A stretch of DNA of 37,971 nucleotides from Anaerolineales bacterium. GTDB taxonomy: Bacteria > Chloroflexota > Anaerolineae > Anaerolineales > UBA6663. Positions 16,321-24,077 of this stretch are shown piece after piece (the first letter of the stretch is position 1; each line of letters starts with the position of its first letter). The stretch is taken from the NCBI GenBank assembly GCA_017999235.1, contig JAGOBN010000002.1, positions 1-37,971 on the forward strand, given 5' to 3'. The notes under the pieces are model-generated. The model was not told the origin of the DNA. It saw only the letters and a program-made list of their open reading frames with translations, and searched no databases. The position numbers were made by a program, and so were the translations under genes.

Positions 16321-16333
16321 CGTCAGTAACATC

Positions 16334-16354
16334 AGCGCCCCATGAGGCGGCGCT
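16334..16354 (+). other. Upstream hairpin in flagellin leader
   Basis: AGCGCCCC-ATGA-GG-C-GGCGCT folds into an 8-bp stem with one bulged C, near the 5' end of the predicted flagellin transcript. It may protect the mRNA end. No protein-binding motif is evident in its loop. Confidence 0.45.
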
Positions 16355-16467
16355 CAGCGAAGCAGGAGGCGCATTATTGAGGAAACGGAGACAAGACGTT
16401 CACCAGCGGCCGTCGTTCACGGGCTTCTGACGCGCCGCCCCCCAAGCTGAAGCCCGAACCCAATTGA

Positions 16468-16485
16468 TGGGGGATGGATCCCCCA
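16468..16485 (+). promoter_or_regulatory. CsrA-type hairpin in flagellin leader
   Basis: TGGGGGA-TGGA-TCCCCCA is a perfect 7-bp stem with a UGGA loop. The AUGGA pentamer (16474-16478) fits the CsrA consensus ANGGA with GGA in the loop. Its A is 30 bases upstream of the A of a second AUGGA inside the Shine-Dalgarno site. This is the two-site arrangement known for the hag leader of Bacillus subtilis. A third ANGGA (ACGGA, 16385-16389) lies farther upstream. Confidence 0.65.
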
Positions 16486-16503
16486 CCCCAGCCAAACAGT
16501 AAC

Positions 16504-16510
16504 ATGGAGG
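16504..16510 (+). promoter_or_regulatory. Flagellin Shine-Dalgarno site overlapping a CsrA motif
   Basis: ATGGAGG lies 8 bases before the ATG at 16519 and fixes that start. The in-frame ATG at 16474 is in the hairpin and is rejected. AUGGA within it is a CsrA core motif, so CsrA bound here would block ribosome entry. Confidence 0.7.
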
Positions 16511-16518
16511 TTACGATC

Positions 16519-17466
16519 ATGGCTAACGTAGATGTCACCCGTATCGCCGGCAATATCGGCGCCCTGAACTCCCTGCTCTCCCTGCAGAACATCAACTCGC
16601 AGTTGTCCACCCACCAGGCCCGCTTGGCCACCGGCAAGCGCCTGATGGAAGCCGCGGACGATCCGTCCGGCATGAGCATGGCCACCACGTTCGACATTCG
16701 TCGGATGGGCATGAAGACCACGCTGTCCGCGATCGGCGACGCCCGCAACCTGATGTCCACGGCCGAAGGCGGCCTGACCAAGATCAAGGACATCCTCATC
16801 AAGATGCGCAACAAGGCGCTGGAATCGCAAGGCGACACCATCGGCACCACCGAGAAGGAAGCCATCCAGACCCAGCTGCGCGCCTACCGCGATGAGATCA
16901 ACGCCATTGCCCAGCAAACGCAATGGAACGGCACGGCCCTCCTGAACGGCACCGCGACGACGACCGCGACGTCCACGGCCGGCCTCAACTTCCTGACGGA
17001 TGCCTCCGGCGGCTTGACGAACTTCTCGTTCGCGGCCGGCACCACCGCGGGTTCCGGTGTCATCCTGGCGGGACAGTCGTTTATGGCGGGCGGGACGGCC
17101 ACCTCCGGTCAGTTCGCCGGCGCCACGGGCGTCGTGGGTCTGGCGTTGACCGACGCCAACCTGACGGTCGCCACTGGCGGCAGCGCGGCCGCCGCGAATG
17201 CCTTCAACGCCATCGACAGCGCCGTGAACATCGTCAAAGCCGGTATCGCCCAGGTCGGCTCGTTCCAGGCCCGGTTGATGTTCAAGGAAGACGCCCTGTC
17301 GGTGCAGTACGCCAACACTGAGGCGGCCTACAACCGGATCATGAACGCCAACATGGCGGAAGAGCAGGTGGAAGTCAGCAAGCTGACGATCCTGCAGCAG
17401 ACGGCCACGGCCTCGCTGGCCCAGGCCAATACGGCGCCGCAGTTCCTGCTCCAGCTCTTCCGGTAA
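16519..17466 (+). CDS. fliC: Flagellin
   Basis: The protein has 315 residues. The N-terminal D0/D1 helices (ALNSLLSLQNINSQLSTHQ, RLATGKRLMEAADDPSGMSM) and the C-terminal D1/D0 helices (VQYANTEAAYNRIMNANMAEE, ending FLLQLFR, quoted in part) are classic flagellin. The middle (~130-230) is short, rich in Gly, Ala and Thr/Ser (GTATTTATSTAG, AGTTAGSG), and offers many hydroxyl residues for O-glycosylation. The start was set by the AUGGAGG ribosome site. Codon choice is strongly C/G-ended, as expected for a highly expressed gene. Transcription should depend on sigma-28, and translation on CsrA/FliW. It is the only flagellin in the window. Confidence 0.96.
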   Translation: MANVDVTRIAGNIGALNSLLSLQNINSQLSTHQARLATGKRLMEAADDPSGMSMATTFDIRRMGMKTTLSAIGDARNLMSTAEGGLTKIKDILIKMRNKALESQGDTIGTTEKEAIQTQLRAYRDEINAIAQQTQWNGTALLNGTATTTATSTAGLNFLTDASGGLTNFSFAAGTTAGSGVILAGQSFMAGGTATSGQFAGATGVVGLALTDANLTVATGGSAAAANAFNAIDSAVNIVKAGIAQVGSFQARLMFKEDALSVQYANTEAAYNRIMNANMAEEQVEVSKLTILQQTATASLAQANTAPQFLLQLFR

Positions 17467-17525
17467 ACGGTGAGCTAAGCACCAACGGCGACTCCTGAGC
17501 GGGCGACCCCTCAAGGATGAGAACA

Positions 17526-17561
17526 CTAAGTCGGGGGGCGCGGGATGCGCCCCCCGCTTAG
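17526..17561 (+). other. Long hairpin between flagellin and fliD
   Basis: CTAAG, one bulged T, CGGGGGGCGC, loop GGGAT, GCGCCCCCCG, CTTAG make a 15-bp stem. No T-run follows (CCGTATC). It may partly stop transcription or protect the 3' end of the flagellin mRNA, which would keep flagellin above the cap protein. Intrinsic termination without a U-tract is uncertain. Confidence 0.55.
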
Positions 17562-17592
17562 CCGTATCTCTGGGAATGCAAGTGAGGCTGTT

Positions 17593-18981
17593 ATGACGAC
17601 GTCGACAACTTCGGTTGGGCAGTTGGATGCCTACTTCACCAACCTGATCAGCAACCTCATGACCGTCGAGCGGCAGCCGCTGACCCGGCTGCAGAAGTCA
17701 CGGGACACGGTTACGCTGCAGCGCAACGTCTATACCGACCTCAATGGCAAACTCAAGGAGTTGCAGTCCGCCGTCTCCACTTTGCGCGACACCGCGATCA
17801 CATCGCTGAGCGTCGGACGCAAGGCCACCACCACGCCGGCCACCAGCGGCGCAACGGTCCTGACGGCCACCGCCGCCGCCACCGCCACGAAAGCTGCATA
17901 CCAGGTCAACGTCACCGCCTTGGCGCGCGAACACCGCGTCTGGAGCAATACCCAAGGGTCGGCGGGCGAGGCCCTGAATCTGTCCGGCGAATTCACCGTG
18001 AATGACGAAGCCTTTACCGTAGCGGCCGGCGACAGCCTCAATTCCTTGGTGGTCGCCATCAACAGCCGGACCTATGGCGCCAACCGGGGGGTGACCGCCA
18101 GCGTGGTGGACAACCGCCTGGTCCTGACCGCTCAGAGCATGGGCATCGCCAACAGCTTGGCGCTCGCGGAAACAACCGGCTCGCCGCTGCAAGCGCTGGG
18201 GCTCTTCAGCGCGGCGAGCACGATTAACGCCTCCAATGAATTGGCGGCCCTGAATGCCTCGTTTTCGGTCAACGGGGTCGGCATTACCCGCAGCCAGAAC
18301 ACCGGCCTGACGGACGTGGTGGAAGGCGTTACCCTCGCCCTGGCCAATGATGCCGCCGGCAAGAGCGCCGCGTTGACCATCAGTGATGACACCGCCACCG
18401 CCCGCTCGGCCATTGACGCCTTTATCACCAAATTCAACGACAACCAGACCTATCTGGAAGTCAAGACGGCGCTGACGGCTACCACAGAAAACGGCAAGAC
18501 CACCTATACCCGCGGCGTTTTGGCGCAGGATACGGTCTTTCGGGATCTGCGGGACCAGCTCTTTTCCTATGTCATGGCTGACGCCGCGAATGCCGGCGCT
18601 TATCAGAATCTGCGCGATATCGGCATTACCCTGGATGACAATCTCAAGGTTACGGTCAGCGACAGCACGAAACTCGAAGCCGCCCTCACCACCCACCTGT
18701 CGGACGTCCAAGCGCTCTTTGAAGCCGCCGGCAGCAAGTTCGACACCTTGCTGGGCTCATTCACCGGCGTTACCACCGGCTACATCGACTCGGCCGTCTC
18801 GCAGATGACGTCCCAGCTCAACGAGACCGAAGCGGACATCTCCGGGTTGAGCACGCGCCTGGTTGACCGCGAGCAATCGCTGGTGGACCAATATGCCGGC
18901 ATTCAGGCGCTGCTGATCCAGATGACGTATCAAAAGAACCAGTGGGCCAGCATCTATAGCGGGTACAGCACCACCGGCTGA
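17593..18981 (+). CDS. fliD: Flagellar filament cap protein FliD
   Basis: The protein has 462 residues. The N-terminus (LDAYFTNLISNLMTVERQPL, TRLQKSRDTV) is the FliD D0 coiled-coil start, and the C-terminus (LVDREQSLVDQYAGIQALL, IQMTYQKNQWASIYSG) is the matching helix. FliD caps the filament tip and helps flagellin fold into place. ATG 17593 was chosen because GTGAGG lies 5 bases upstream and the protein then begins MTTSTTSVGQ. An earlier in-frame ATG (17545) lies inside the hairpin. No separate promoter was found, so read-through from flagellin is likely. Confidence 0.93.
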   Translation: MTTSTTSVGQLDAYFTNLISNLMTVERQPLTRLQKSRDTVTLQRNVYTDLNGKLKELQSAVSTLRDTAITSLSVGRKATTTPATSGATVLTATAAATATKAAYQVNVTALAREHRVWSNTQGSAGEALNLSGEFTVNDEAFTVAAGDSLNSLVVAINSRTYGANRGVTASVVDNRLVLTAQSMGIANSLALAETTGSPLQALGLFSAASTINASNELAALNASFSVNGVGITRSQNTGLTDVVEGVTLALANDAAGKSAALTISDDTATARSAIDAFITKFNDNQTYLEVKTALTATTENGKTTYTRGVLAQDTVFRDLRDQLFSYVMADAANAGAYQNLRDIGITLDDNLKVTVSDSTKLEAALTTHLSDVQALFEAAGSKFDTLLGSFTGVTTGYIDSAVSQMTSQLNETEADISGLSTRLVDREQSLVDQYAGIQALLIQMTYQKNQWASIYSGYSTTG

Positions 18982-19023
18982 TCAGACTGGTGGTTCGAGG
19001 ATTCCGTGCAAGGAGGCACTCTC

Positions 19024-19449
19024 ATGTCAGATCAAATTCGCGCCCCCAGTGCCGTTAACCGGGTTCAGCCGCTCGCCGCGGATGAAGGCCGGCCGTTTAG
19101 CTTTGCGGGCGCCAACACGGCGGTGGATAACGCCGCGGTTAAAGCGGCCGACAAAGCCGCGGCCAACGCGGCCGCCGCCAAAGCGGCCGACAAAACCGCC
19201 GCCCCCGCGGCCACCAGCGCGCCGAACGCGCCCGACGGCAAGCCGCCCGTCGAGAACAAACCCGAAGCGAAGCCGGTTCCCTCTCCGGAAGTATTCCGGA
19301 ATGTTCAGCTCCACTTTCGCATTGATCCCGATACCCACGACATCACGGTGCTGATGGTGGATTCGGCTTCCCGCCGGGTTATCCGGGCCATTCCGCCAGA
19401 AGAACTGGATAAACTGAGCCAGGGCGACCTGGTTGAGATGTTGGCATAA
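19024..19449 (+). CDS. flaG: FlaG family protein
   Basis: The protein has 141 residues. The first ~80 are Ala/Lys/Asp-rich with repeated AADKAA blocks, probably disordered. The last ~60 (FRNVQLHFRIDPDTHDI, VLMVDSASRRVIRAIPPEEL) match the FlaG domain, with the usual VD..S/T..VIR.IP pattern. FlaG influences filament length in other bacteria. AGGAGG at 19011-19016 sets the ATG at 19024. The gene sits between fliD and fliS, as it does in many flagellar loci. Confidence 0.88.
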   Translation: MSDQIRAPSAVNRVQPLAADEGRPFSFAGANTAVDNAAVKAADKAAANAAAAKAADKTAAPAATSAPNAPDGKPPVENKPEAKPVPSPEVFRNVQLHFRIDPDTHDITVLMVDSASRRVIRAIPPEELDKLSQGDLVEMLA

Positions 19450-19545
19450 GGGTCGATATTCAGACGGCCTTTATGCCACCTGCCTGCAGTTGTGGGCCAG
19501 GGCACCGATATCAAACGTGACATTGATTGACACCCGGAGCCCAAA

Positions 19546-19929
19546 ATGTACAACGCCTATCGCATGCAGGAATATCGGCAACAAGAGGTCATGGGGGCCA
19601 GCCCGTTGCGCTTGGTGGTGCTGACGTACGACGTGGCGATCCAAGCTTGTGAGCAAAAAGATAACGCCCGCGCCTATAAAGCGATCAGTCTGTTGCGCGA
19701 CTCTCTGAATTTCGACTATCCGGAAGTCTCTATCGGGCTCTTCCGGCTCTACCAGTGGTGTCTGGATTGCATCCGGCAAGGCGACTTTGCCGAGGCCAGC
19801 AAGACGCTGCGCGGCTTACGGGAAGCCTGGAATACGGTGGAAAAGCGCCAATCCCAAGCTCAGGCCACCCAGGTGCCGGCCCCCGCCGAACTAGCGCGCC
19901 CGGCGGCCTTGGCCCAAGCCGCTTATTAG
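19546..19929 (+). CDS. fliS: Flagellin export chaperone FliS
   Basis: The protein has 127 residues. MYNAYRMQEYRQQEVMGASP followed by LRLVVLTYDVAIQAC is the FliS start. The core is a four-helix bundle that binds the C-terminus of flagellin and blocks early polymerisation. The last ~25 residues are an Ala/Pro/Gln-rich tail. A 96-bp gap separates it from flaG, with no convincing promoter; CCCGGAG lies just upstream of the ATG. In Gram-positive-like systems FliS also meets FliW in the flagellin feedback circuit, and fliW is at 35060. Confidence 0.92.
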   Translation: MYNAYRMQEYRQQEVMGASPLRLVVLTYDVAIQACEQKDNARAYKAISLLRDSLNFDYPEVSIGLFRLYQWCLDCIRQGDFAEASKTLRGLREAWNTVEKRQSQAQATQVPAPAELARPAALAQAAY

Positions 19930-19951
19930 CCGCCCCACCGGAGCAGCGTCC

Positions 19952-20134
19952 ATGACCAGCCAGGTAGCCCAGTCTTCGCAGGAAACCCAGATGCGGGAGC
20001 CGGCCCCGGAAGCCGGCCGGAGAATTCGCTGGGAACGCGACACCGAGGATCGCGACCGCATCATCGTGCTGGATGCGGTCACCGGAAAAGTTATCGCCAT
20101 TGTCCGCAGTCTGTTTGAAATGGCGCTCAAATAG
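19952..20134 (+). CDS. 60-residue FlaG-like small protein
   Basis: The product is MTSQVAQ then an acidic/Gln-rich stretch, then RRIRWERDTEDRDRIIVLD and AVTGKVIAIVRSLFEMALK. The second half resembles the beta-hairpin core of FlaG (VxVLDxxTGKVIxxI), without the IP motif. CCGGAG lies about 8 bases upstream of the ATG. It follows fliS by 22 bp and ends 10 bp before operator C. I do not recognise a named family. A small filament-associated or regulatory role is only a guess. Confidence 0.6.
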   Translation: MTSQVAQSSQETQMREPAPEAGRRIRWERDTEDRDRIIVLDAVTGKVIAIVRSLFEMALK

Positions 20135-20144
20135 CGGCGCCTGA

Positions 20145-20210
20145 TTCACGGCCATTTAATTCCCCCTTCACTATCGGTTTACTGCCCCTGCCCGGCGAAA
20201 CTGCTAGCAT
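20145..20210 (+). promoter_or_regulatory. Four-unit 11-bp operator plus promoter (site C)
   Basis: Repeats start at 20145 (TTCAC), 20156 (TTAAT), 20167 (TTCAC) and 20178 (TTTAC), exactly 11 bp apart. CTGCCC (20182-20187) takes the -35 position. TAGCAT (20205-20210) is the -10 after 17 bp. Nucleotides 20161-20184 are close to 12566-12589 of site B. It lies before the first gene of the basal-body/hook operon, with a predicted leader of about 48 bases. Confidence 0.7.
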
Positions 20211-20264
20211 GGTTGCGGCGCTCACATCAGCGCTCCGCGACCTGAGCAGCTTAACCGGGCTATT

Positions 20265-21563
20265 GTGATTACCTCCGACCTCCGCAGCGAGCTAACCGCT
20301 CTGATCGGCAATTCCGGGTCCTTAAACGGCACCGGGACCGGGTCGTTCTCATCCACCGCAACTGCGCTAGGCAGTTCGGCCTTTGAGGGCGTCTTGGCGC
20401 AATTGCTGCTCAAGCTGATTGACCGTTTAGAAGCTTCCACTCCCGATCCCAACAGCGCAGCGCCAGGTGCCACAGGCGCCACGGGCGCCACACCCGCCAC
20501 CCCTAAGCCGGTCTGGATTTTCCCGACTACCCCAGGCGCCCAGCCTGGGGCGGCAGTCGCCGCGCAGCAATCGTATGCCGCCCAGGCCGTCAAAAACCAG
20601 ACCTCACCGGCCGGCGCTGCCGTCTCAACAACGGTCATCCCTGCCGCCGTGGTCGCCGGCTCCAACGCCGCCGCCGTGGATTTTTCGGCCTACCCCCACC
20701 CGCCCGCCGACAACGGCCGGGGCATGCACTGGATCCCGACGGTTTCCCAAACTCCGGAAGTGGTCGACCGCTACGTGGCCGCCCTGAAGGACATGCACAT
20801 CAAATGGGTGACCTTCCTCAATGACGGCGCCAATGTGGGGGCCAACGACTATCTCGTTCAGCAGCTGACAGCCAACGGCATTGAACCGGTCCTGCGGGTC
20901 TACACCTCCGGGATCGAACCGATCAACGGCGATCTCGGGGCGATGGTGCGCCACTACACCGATCTGGGCGTGTCGTATTTCCAGCTCTACAACGAGCCCA
21001 ACCACTCCGTGGAGAACGCCGGCCAAGCCCCGAGTGTTGACCGATATCTCGCGGCCTGGATCCCGGCCGCCAAGACGGTCATCGACAACGGCGGCCTGCC
21101 CGGCTTTGGCGCCCTCAGCCCAGGCGGCGAGTTCAAGGACACGGATTTTCTCGCCCAGGCGCTGGATGGATTGAACGCCCGCGGCGAACTGGGTTTGCTC
21201 GATCAGGGCTGGCTGTCGATCCACAACTATCAGGGCGACCGGCCGGTGGGTGATACGGAAGGGTTTACGCGCTTCAAGGTCTATGCCGACGTGCTGGAAC
21301 AAAAGCTGGGCCGGCTGCTGCCGATGATCGGCACCGAGGGCGGCACCTTCGCGGCCGGCCCCGAGGACGAGCCCCGCCGCGTGCAATTAGTCAGCGACGC
21401 CTACCGGTACATGAATCAGCGGGAGCCCTACAACTTCGCTTATTCCTACTGGGTCATCGCCAACGCCGCCGGCGGGGGCCATGACGCGGCCTGGGAATCA
21501 CAAGCGCTCTTTCAGACCAACGGTCAAAGCCCGCTGGTCGCCGCGCTGACGGACCTCGACTAA
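20265..21563 (+). CDS. Glycoside-hydrolase-like TIM-barrel protein of the flagellar operon
   Basis: The protein has 432 residues with a GTG start. Residues 1-60 include an amphipathic stretch (FEGVLAQLLLKLIDRLEAS). Residues ~60-145 are an Ala/Pro/Gly-rich linker. From ~150 there is a TIM-barrel hydrolase (PADNGRGMHWIPTV onward) with YFQLYNEPN (E244) and MIGTEGG (E358). These are the acid/base and nucleophile positions expected for a clan GH-A enzyme. No signal peptide is visible. As the first gene of the basal-body operon it could be exported by the flagellar secretion apparatus to cut wall or matrix polysaccharide, or trim glycans in the cytoplasm. Neither role is proven. The GTG has no clear Shine-Dalgarno site, so the start is uncertain. 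Confidence 0.72.
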   Translation: MITSDLRSELTALIGNSGSLNGTGTGSFSSTATALGSSAFEGVLAQLLLKLIDRLEASTPDPNSAAPGATGATGATPATPKPVWIFPTTPGAQPGAAVAAQQSYAAQAVKNQTSPAGAAVSTTVIPAAVVAGSNAAAVDFSAYPHPPADNGRGMHWIPTVSQTPEVVDRYVAALKDMHIKWVTFLNDGANVGANDYLVQQLTANGIEPVLRVYTSGIEPINGDLGAMVRHYTDLGVSYFQLYNEPNHSVENAGQAPSVDRYLAAWIPAAKTVIDNGGLPGFGALSPGGEFKDTDFLAQALDGLNARGELGLLDQGWLSIHNYQGDRPVGDTEGFTRFKVYADVLEQKLGRLLPMIGTEGGTFAAGPEDEPRRVQLVSDAYRYMNQREPYNFAYSYWVIANAAGGGHDAAWESQALFQTNGQSPLVAALTDLD

Positions 21564-21577
21564 AGGAGGAAACCGAT

Positions 21578-22039
21578 ATGAGCTTCTGGGACAGCCTCAA
21601 GATCGGCGCTTCGGCCCTCTCCGCCCAACGGCTGCGGCTCGACGTCATCGCCAACAACGTGGCCAACGCCGAGACCACGCGCACCGCCGACGGCGGCGCC
21701 TATAAACGCGAAGACGTGGTCTTCACCACCCAGGGCAAGGACAATTCGTTTTTGCCGGCGCTCGTCCTGGCGCGCCGCAATCCCGAGCTGAAAGATCAGC
21801 TCCCCATCCAAGGTGTGGCGGTGCGGCAGATCGTCACCGACGACCAGCCGGGGCCGCGGGTGTATGACCCCACGCACCCGGACGCTGACGCCGAAGGGTT
21901 TGTGACTTACCCCAACGTCAATATCGTCACCGAAATGACCAACATGCTGTCGGCCACCCGCTCGTATGAGGCCGGCCTGGCGATTGTCGACGCCGCCAAA
22001 CGCATGGCGCTGCGCGCTTTGGATATTGGCCGCGGCTAG
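21578..22039 (+). CDS. flgC: Flagellar proximal rod protein FlgC
   Basis: The protein has 153 residues. MSFWDSLKIGASALSAQRLR followed by LDVIANNVANAETT is the rod-protein N-terminus. The C-terminus (NVNIVTEMTNMLSATRSYEA) is the FlgC-type ending, just before LAIVDAAKRM. AGGAGG lies 8 bases before the ATG. FlgC forms part of the proximal rod with FlgB. Normally flgB sits directly upstream, but here it is about 6 kb away at 28130. The gene is 14 bp from the hydrolase-like gene and 23 bp from fliE. Confidence 0.95.
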   Translation: MSFWDSLKIGASALSAQRLRLDVIANNVANAETTRTADGGAYKREDVVFTTQGKDNSFLPALVLARRNPELKDQLPIQGVAVRQIVTDDQPGPRVYDPTHPDADAEGFVTYPNVNIVTEMTNMLSATRSYEAGLAIVDAAKRMALRALDIGRG

Positions 22040-22062
22040 GCGCGGACCGCAAGGACTGACCC

Positions 22063-22362
22063 ATGAACATCACGCCGCTTACCCCGCAAACGATCGCCAA
22101 GGCCGGCGCCGCCCAGGCGCGGACCCAGACCCCGCCGGCCACACAGCAGGTGGGCCAGGTCTTTAGCCAGGCGCTGGACAGCCTGAACGCCAGCGCCAAT
22201 TCCAGCGACGCCCTGATCCAGAAACTGGCCGCCGGCGAGAACGTCGATCTCCATCAGGTCATGATCGCGTCGACCGAAACCGATATCCGCTTCCGGGTGG
22301 CGATGGCCATGCGCGACAAGCTCGTGGACGCCTATCACGAAGTCATGCGGATGCAGGTCTAG
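22063..22362 (+). CDS. fliE: Hook-basal body protein FliE
   Basis: The protein has 99 residues, the usual FliE length. The end (DLHQVMIASTETDIRFRVAM, then RDKLVDAYHEVMRMQV) is the FliE signature, where the basic helix joins the MS-ring to the rod. It follows flgC directly and precedes fliF, the common order. Confidence 0.93.
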   Translation: MNITPLTPQTIAKAGAAQARTQTPPATQQVGQVFSQALDSLNASANSSDALIQKLAAGENVDLHQVMIASTETDIRFRVAMAMRDKLVDAYHEVMRMQV

Positions 22363-22403
22363 TTTTCGCCGCCAGCGTGTAAGCCTCTGACTCCCAAATC
22401 GCT

Positions 22404-24077
22404 ATGTTGGCCCAACTTCGCACCCAGTCTTTGACCTTCTGGCAGCGCCAGAGCCGCACCCAGCGCATCGTCCTGATCGCGCTGATCGTCACCGGCCTCC
22501 TGGCGATTGCGGGCTTTCTCACCTGGGCAAGCACCCCCAATTACGCCGTCGCCTTCAGCGGGTTAAGCGAATCCGACGCCGGCGAAATCGTCCAAAAACT
22601 GACGGACGCCGGCATTCCGTACCGGCTGGAAGACAACGGCACCATCCTGGTCACCACGGACCAAGTCTACGAAGTCCGGCTCAGCATGGCGCGCCAAGGG
22701 CTGCCCCAGAATGGCACTGTCGGCTACGAGCTGTTCAGCGGCACGACGCTGGGCATGACGGAGTTCACGCAGCGCGTGAACTACCAGCGTGCGCTGGAAG
22801 GCGAGCTCGAGCGCACGATCGGCAGTCTGGAGGCCGTGCAAGGGGTGCGCGTCCATATTGTGACGCCCGAGAAGGCGATTCTGTCCGCGGACCAGGCGCA
22901 GACGACGGCTTCCATCACCCTCAAATTCAAAATCGGCCAAAAGCTCGACGCCAGCCAGGTGCGGGCGATTACCAACCTGGTGGCGGCCAGCATCGAAGGG
23001 CTCAAGCCCGAGAACGTCGTCATTCTGGATGTGGCCGGCAATCTGCTGACGGTGGAAGGCGGCGCCGCCGCGGAAACCGGCTCCAACGCCGAGACCGAGG
23101 CGCACCGCGCCGCCGAAAACGCGCATGCCGCGCTGATCGAAACCAAAGTCCGCAATCTCTTGGATCAGGCGCTGGGGCCGAACAAGTCCGTGGTCAAGGC
23201 GGCGGTCAGCATGAATTGGGATAAGGTCAATGTCTTAACCCAGGCCGTTGACCCCGGCACCAGCACCATCCGCAGCTCCCAAGTGCTGACTGAAGCCTAT
23301 GGCGGCAATGGTCTGGCCACGGGCGGCATCCCCGGCGCGCTCACCAATCTGCCCCTGCTCTCGACCACCACCACCGTGTCTGGCACCGAGGCCACGGATT
23401 ATCTGCGCCAGGAAAACACGACCAACTTTGAGTTCACCCAGGTGGAGTCGCAGCAGGTGGTGGCGCCCGGCCAAATCGAACGGATTTCGCTGTCCGTGCT
23501 GGTGGACGGCATCACCGACACGGCCCGGCTGCAAAGCCTGGAGACGGTCATCGCGGCGGCCGGCGGGATCCAGACCCAGCGCGGCGATGTGGTGGCGGTG
23601 GAATCGCTGGACTTCGACCACACCTATTACGATCAACAGGCCGCTTCCCTGGAGCAGGATGCCCAGTTGGAGCTTTACATTCAGATCGGCTTGGCGGTGC
23701 TCGCCGGCCTGGCCGTGATCGCTCTGCTCTGGTATGTCCAGAAATTATTGAACAATCTCCGCCTGGCCTCGGCCGAGGCGTGGCAGCCGCTGTTGGTGCC
23801 GGCGGCGGCGCTGGCCGCGGCGGCGACTCCGGCCGGCCTGCCCGCCGGCGCTCAGGCCGCTCTCGGCGCGCCCGCCACCCCCGGCCAGATCCCCGGCCAG
23901 GGCGGCGCGCCGGCGTCCGGCCCCGTCTTCGCCGAGCCCGAGCCGGCGACCCCGCAGCGATCCGCCGCCGACGAGCAGGTTGAAAAGGTCTTGGTCCGCA
24001 TGGCCGAAGAGGCCCCCAGCACCATCGCGGAAGTCATCCGCCTGTGGTTGAGCGAAGACGAGAAGAAACATGGCTGA
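22404..24077 (+). CDS. fliF: MS-ring protein FliF
   Basis: The protein has 557 residues. Transmembrane segment 1 is at ~24-45 (IVLIALIVTGLLAIAGFLTW). The YscJ-like ring-building region contains YRLEDNGTILV and the conserved ARQGLPQNGTVGYELF. A second transmembrane segment lies at ~425-450 (IGLAVLAGLAVIALLWYV). The cytoplasmic tail ends VLVRMAEEAPSTIAEVIRLW, the helix that binds FliG. The ATG at 22404 has no visible Shine-Dalgarno site. The end overlaps fliG by 8 bp. Confidence 0.95.
   Translation: MLAQLRTQSLTFWQRQSRTQRIVLIALIVTGLLAIAGFLTWASTPNYAVAFSGLSESDAGEIVQKLTDAGIPYRLEDNGTILVTTDQVYEVRLSMARQGLPQNGTVGYELFSGTTLGMTEFTQRVNYQRALEGELERTIGSLEAVQGVRVHIVTPEKAILSADQAQTTASITLKFKIGQKLDASQVRAITNLVAASIEGLKPENVVILDVAGNLLTVEGGAAAETGSNAETEAHRAAENAHAALIETKVRNLLDQALGPNKSVVKAAVSMNWDKVNVLTQAVDPGTSTIRSSQVLTEAYGGNGLATGGIPGALTNLPLLSTTTTVSGTEATDYLRQENTTNFEFTQVESQQVVAPGQIERISLSVLVDGITDTARLQSLETVIAAAGGIQTQRGDVVAVESLDFDHTYYDQQAASLEQDAQLELYIQIGLAVLAGLAVIALLWYVQKLLNNLRLASAEAWQPLLVPAAALAAAATPAGLPAGAQAALGAPATPGQIPGQGGAPASGPVFAEPEPATPQRSAADEQVEKVLVRMAEEAPSTIAEVIRLWLSEDEKKHG

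Noticed and set aside
16417..17526. A minus-strand open frame across the flagellin gene.
   Set aside because: Flagellin on the plus strand is unmistakable; the antisense frame is rich in Gly/Arg and matches no family.
19527..19532. TTGACA before fliS as a -35 box.
   Set aside because: At normal spacing the -10 would fall near 19550, inside the fliS coding region, and no TATAAT-like sequence is there.
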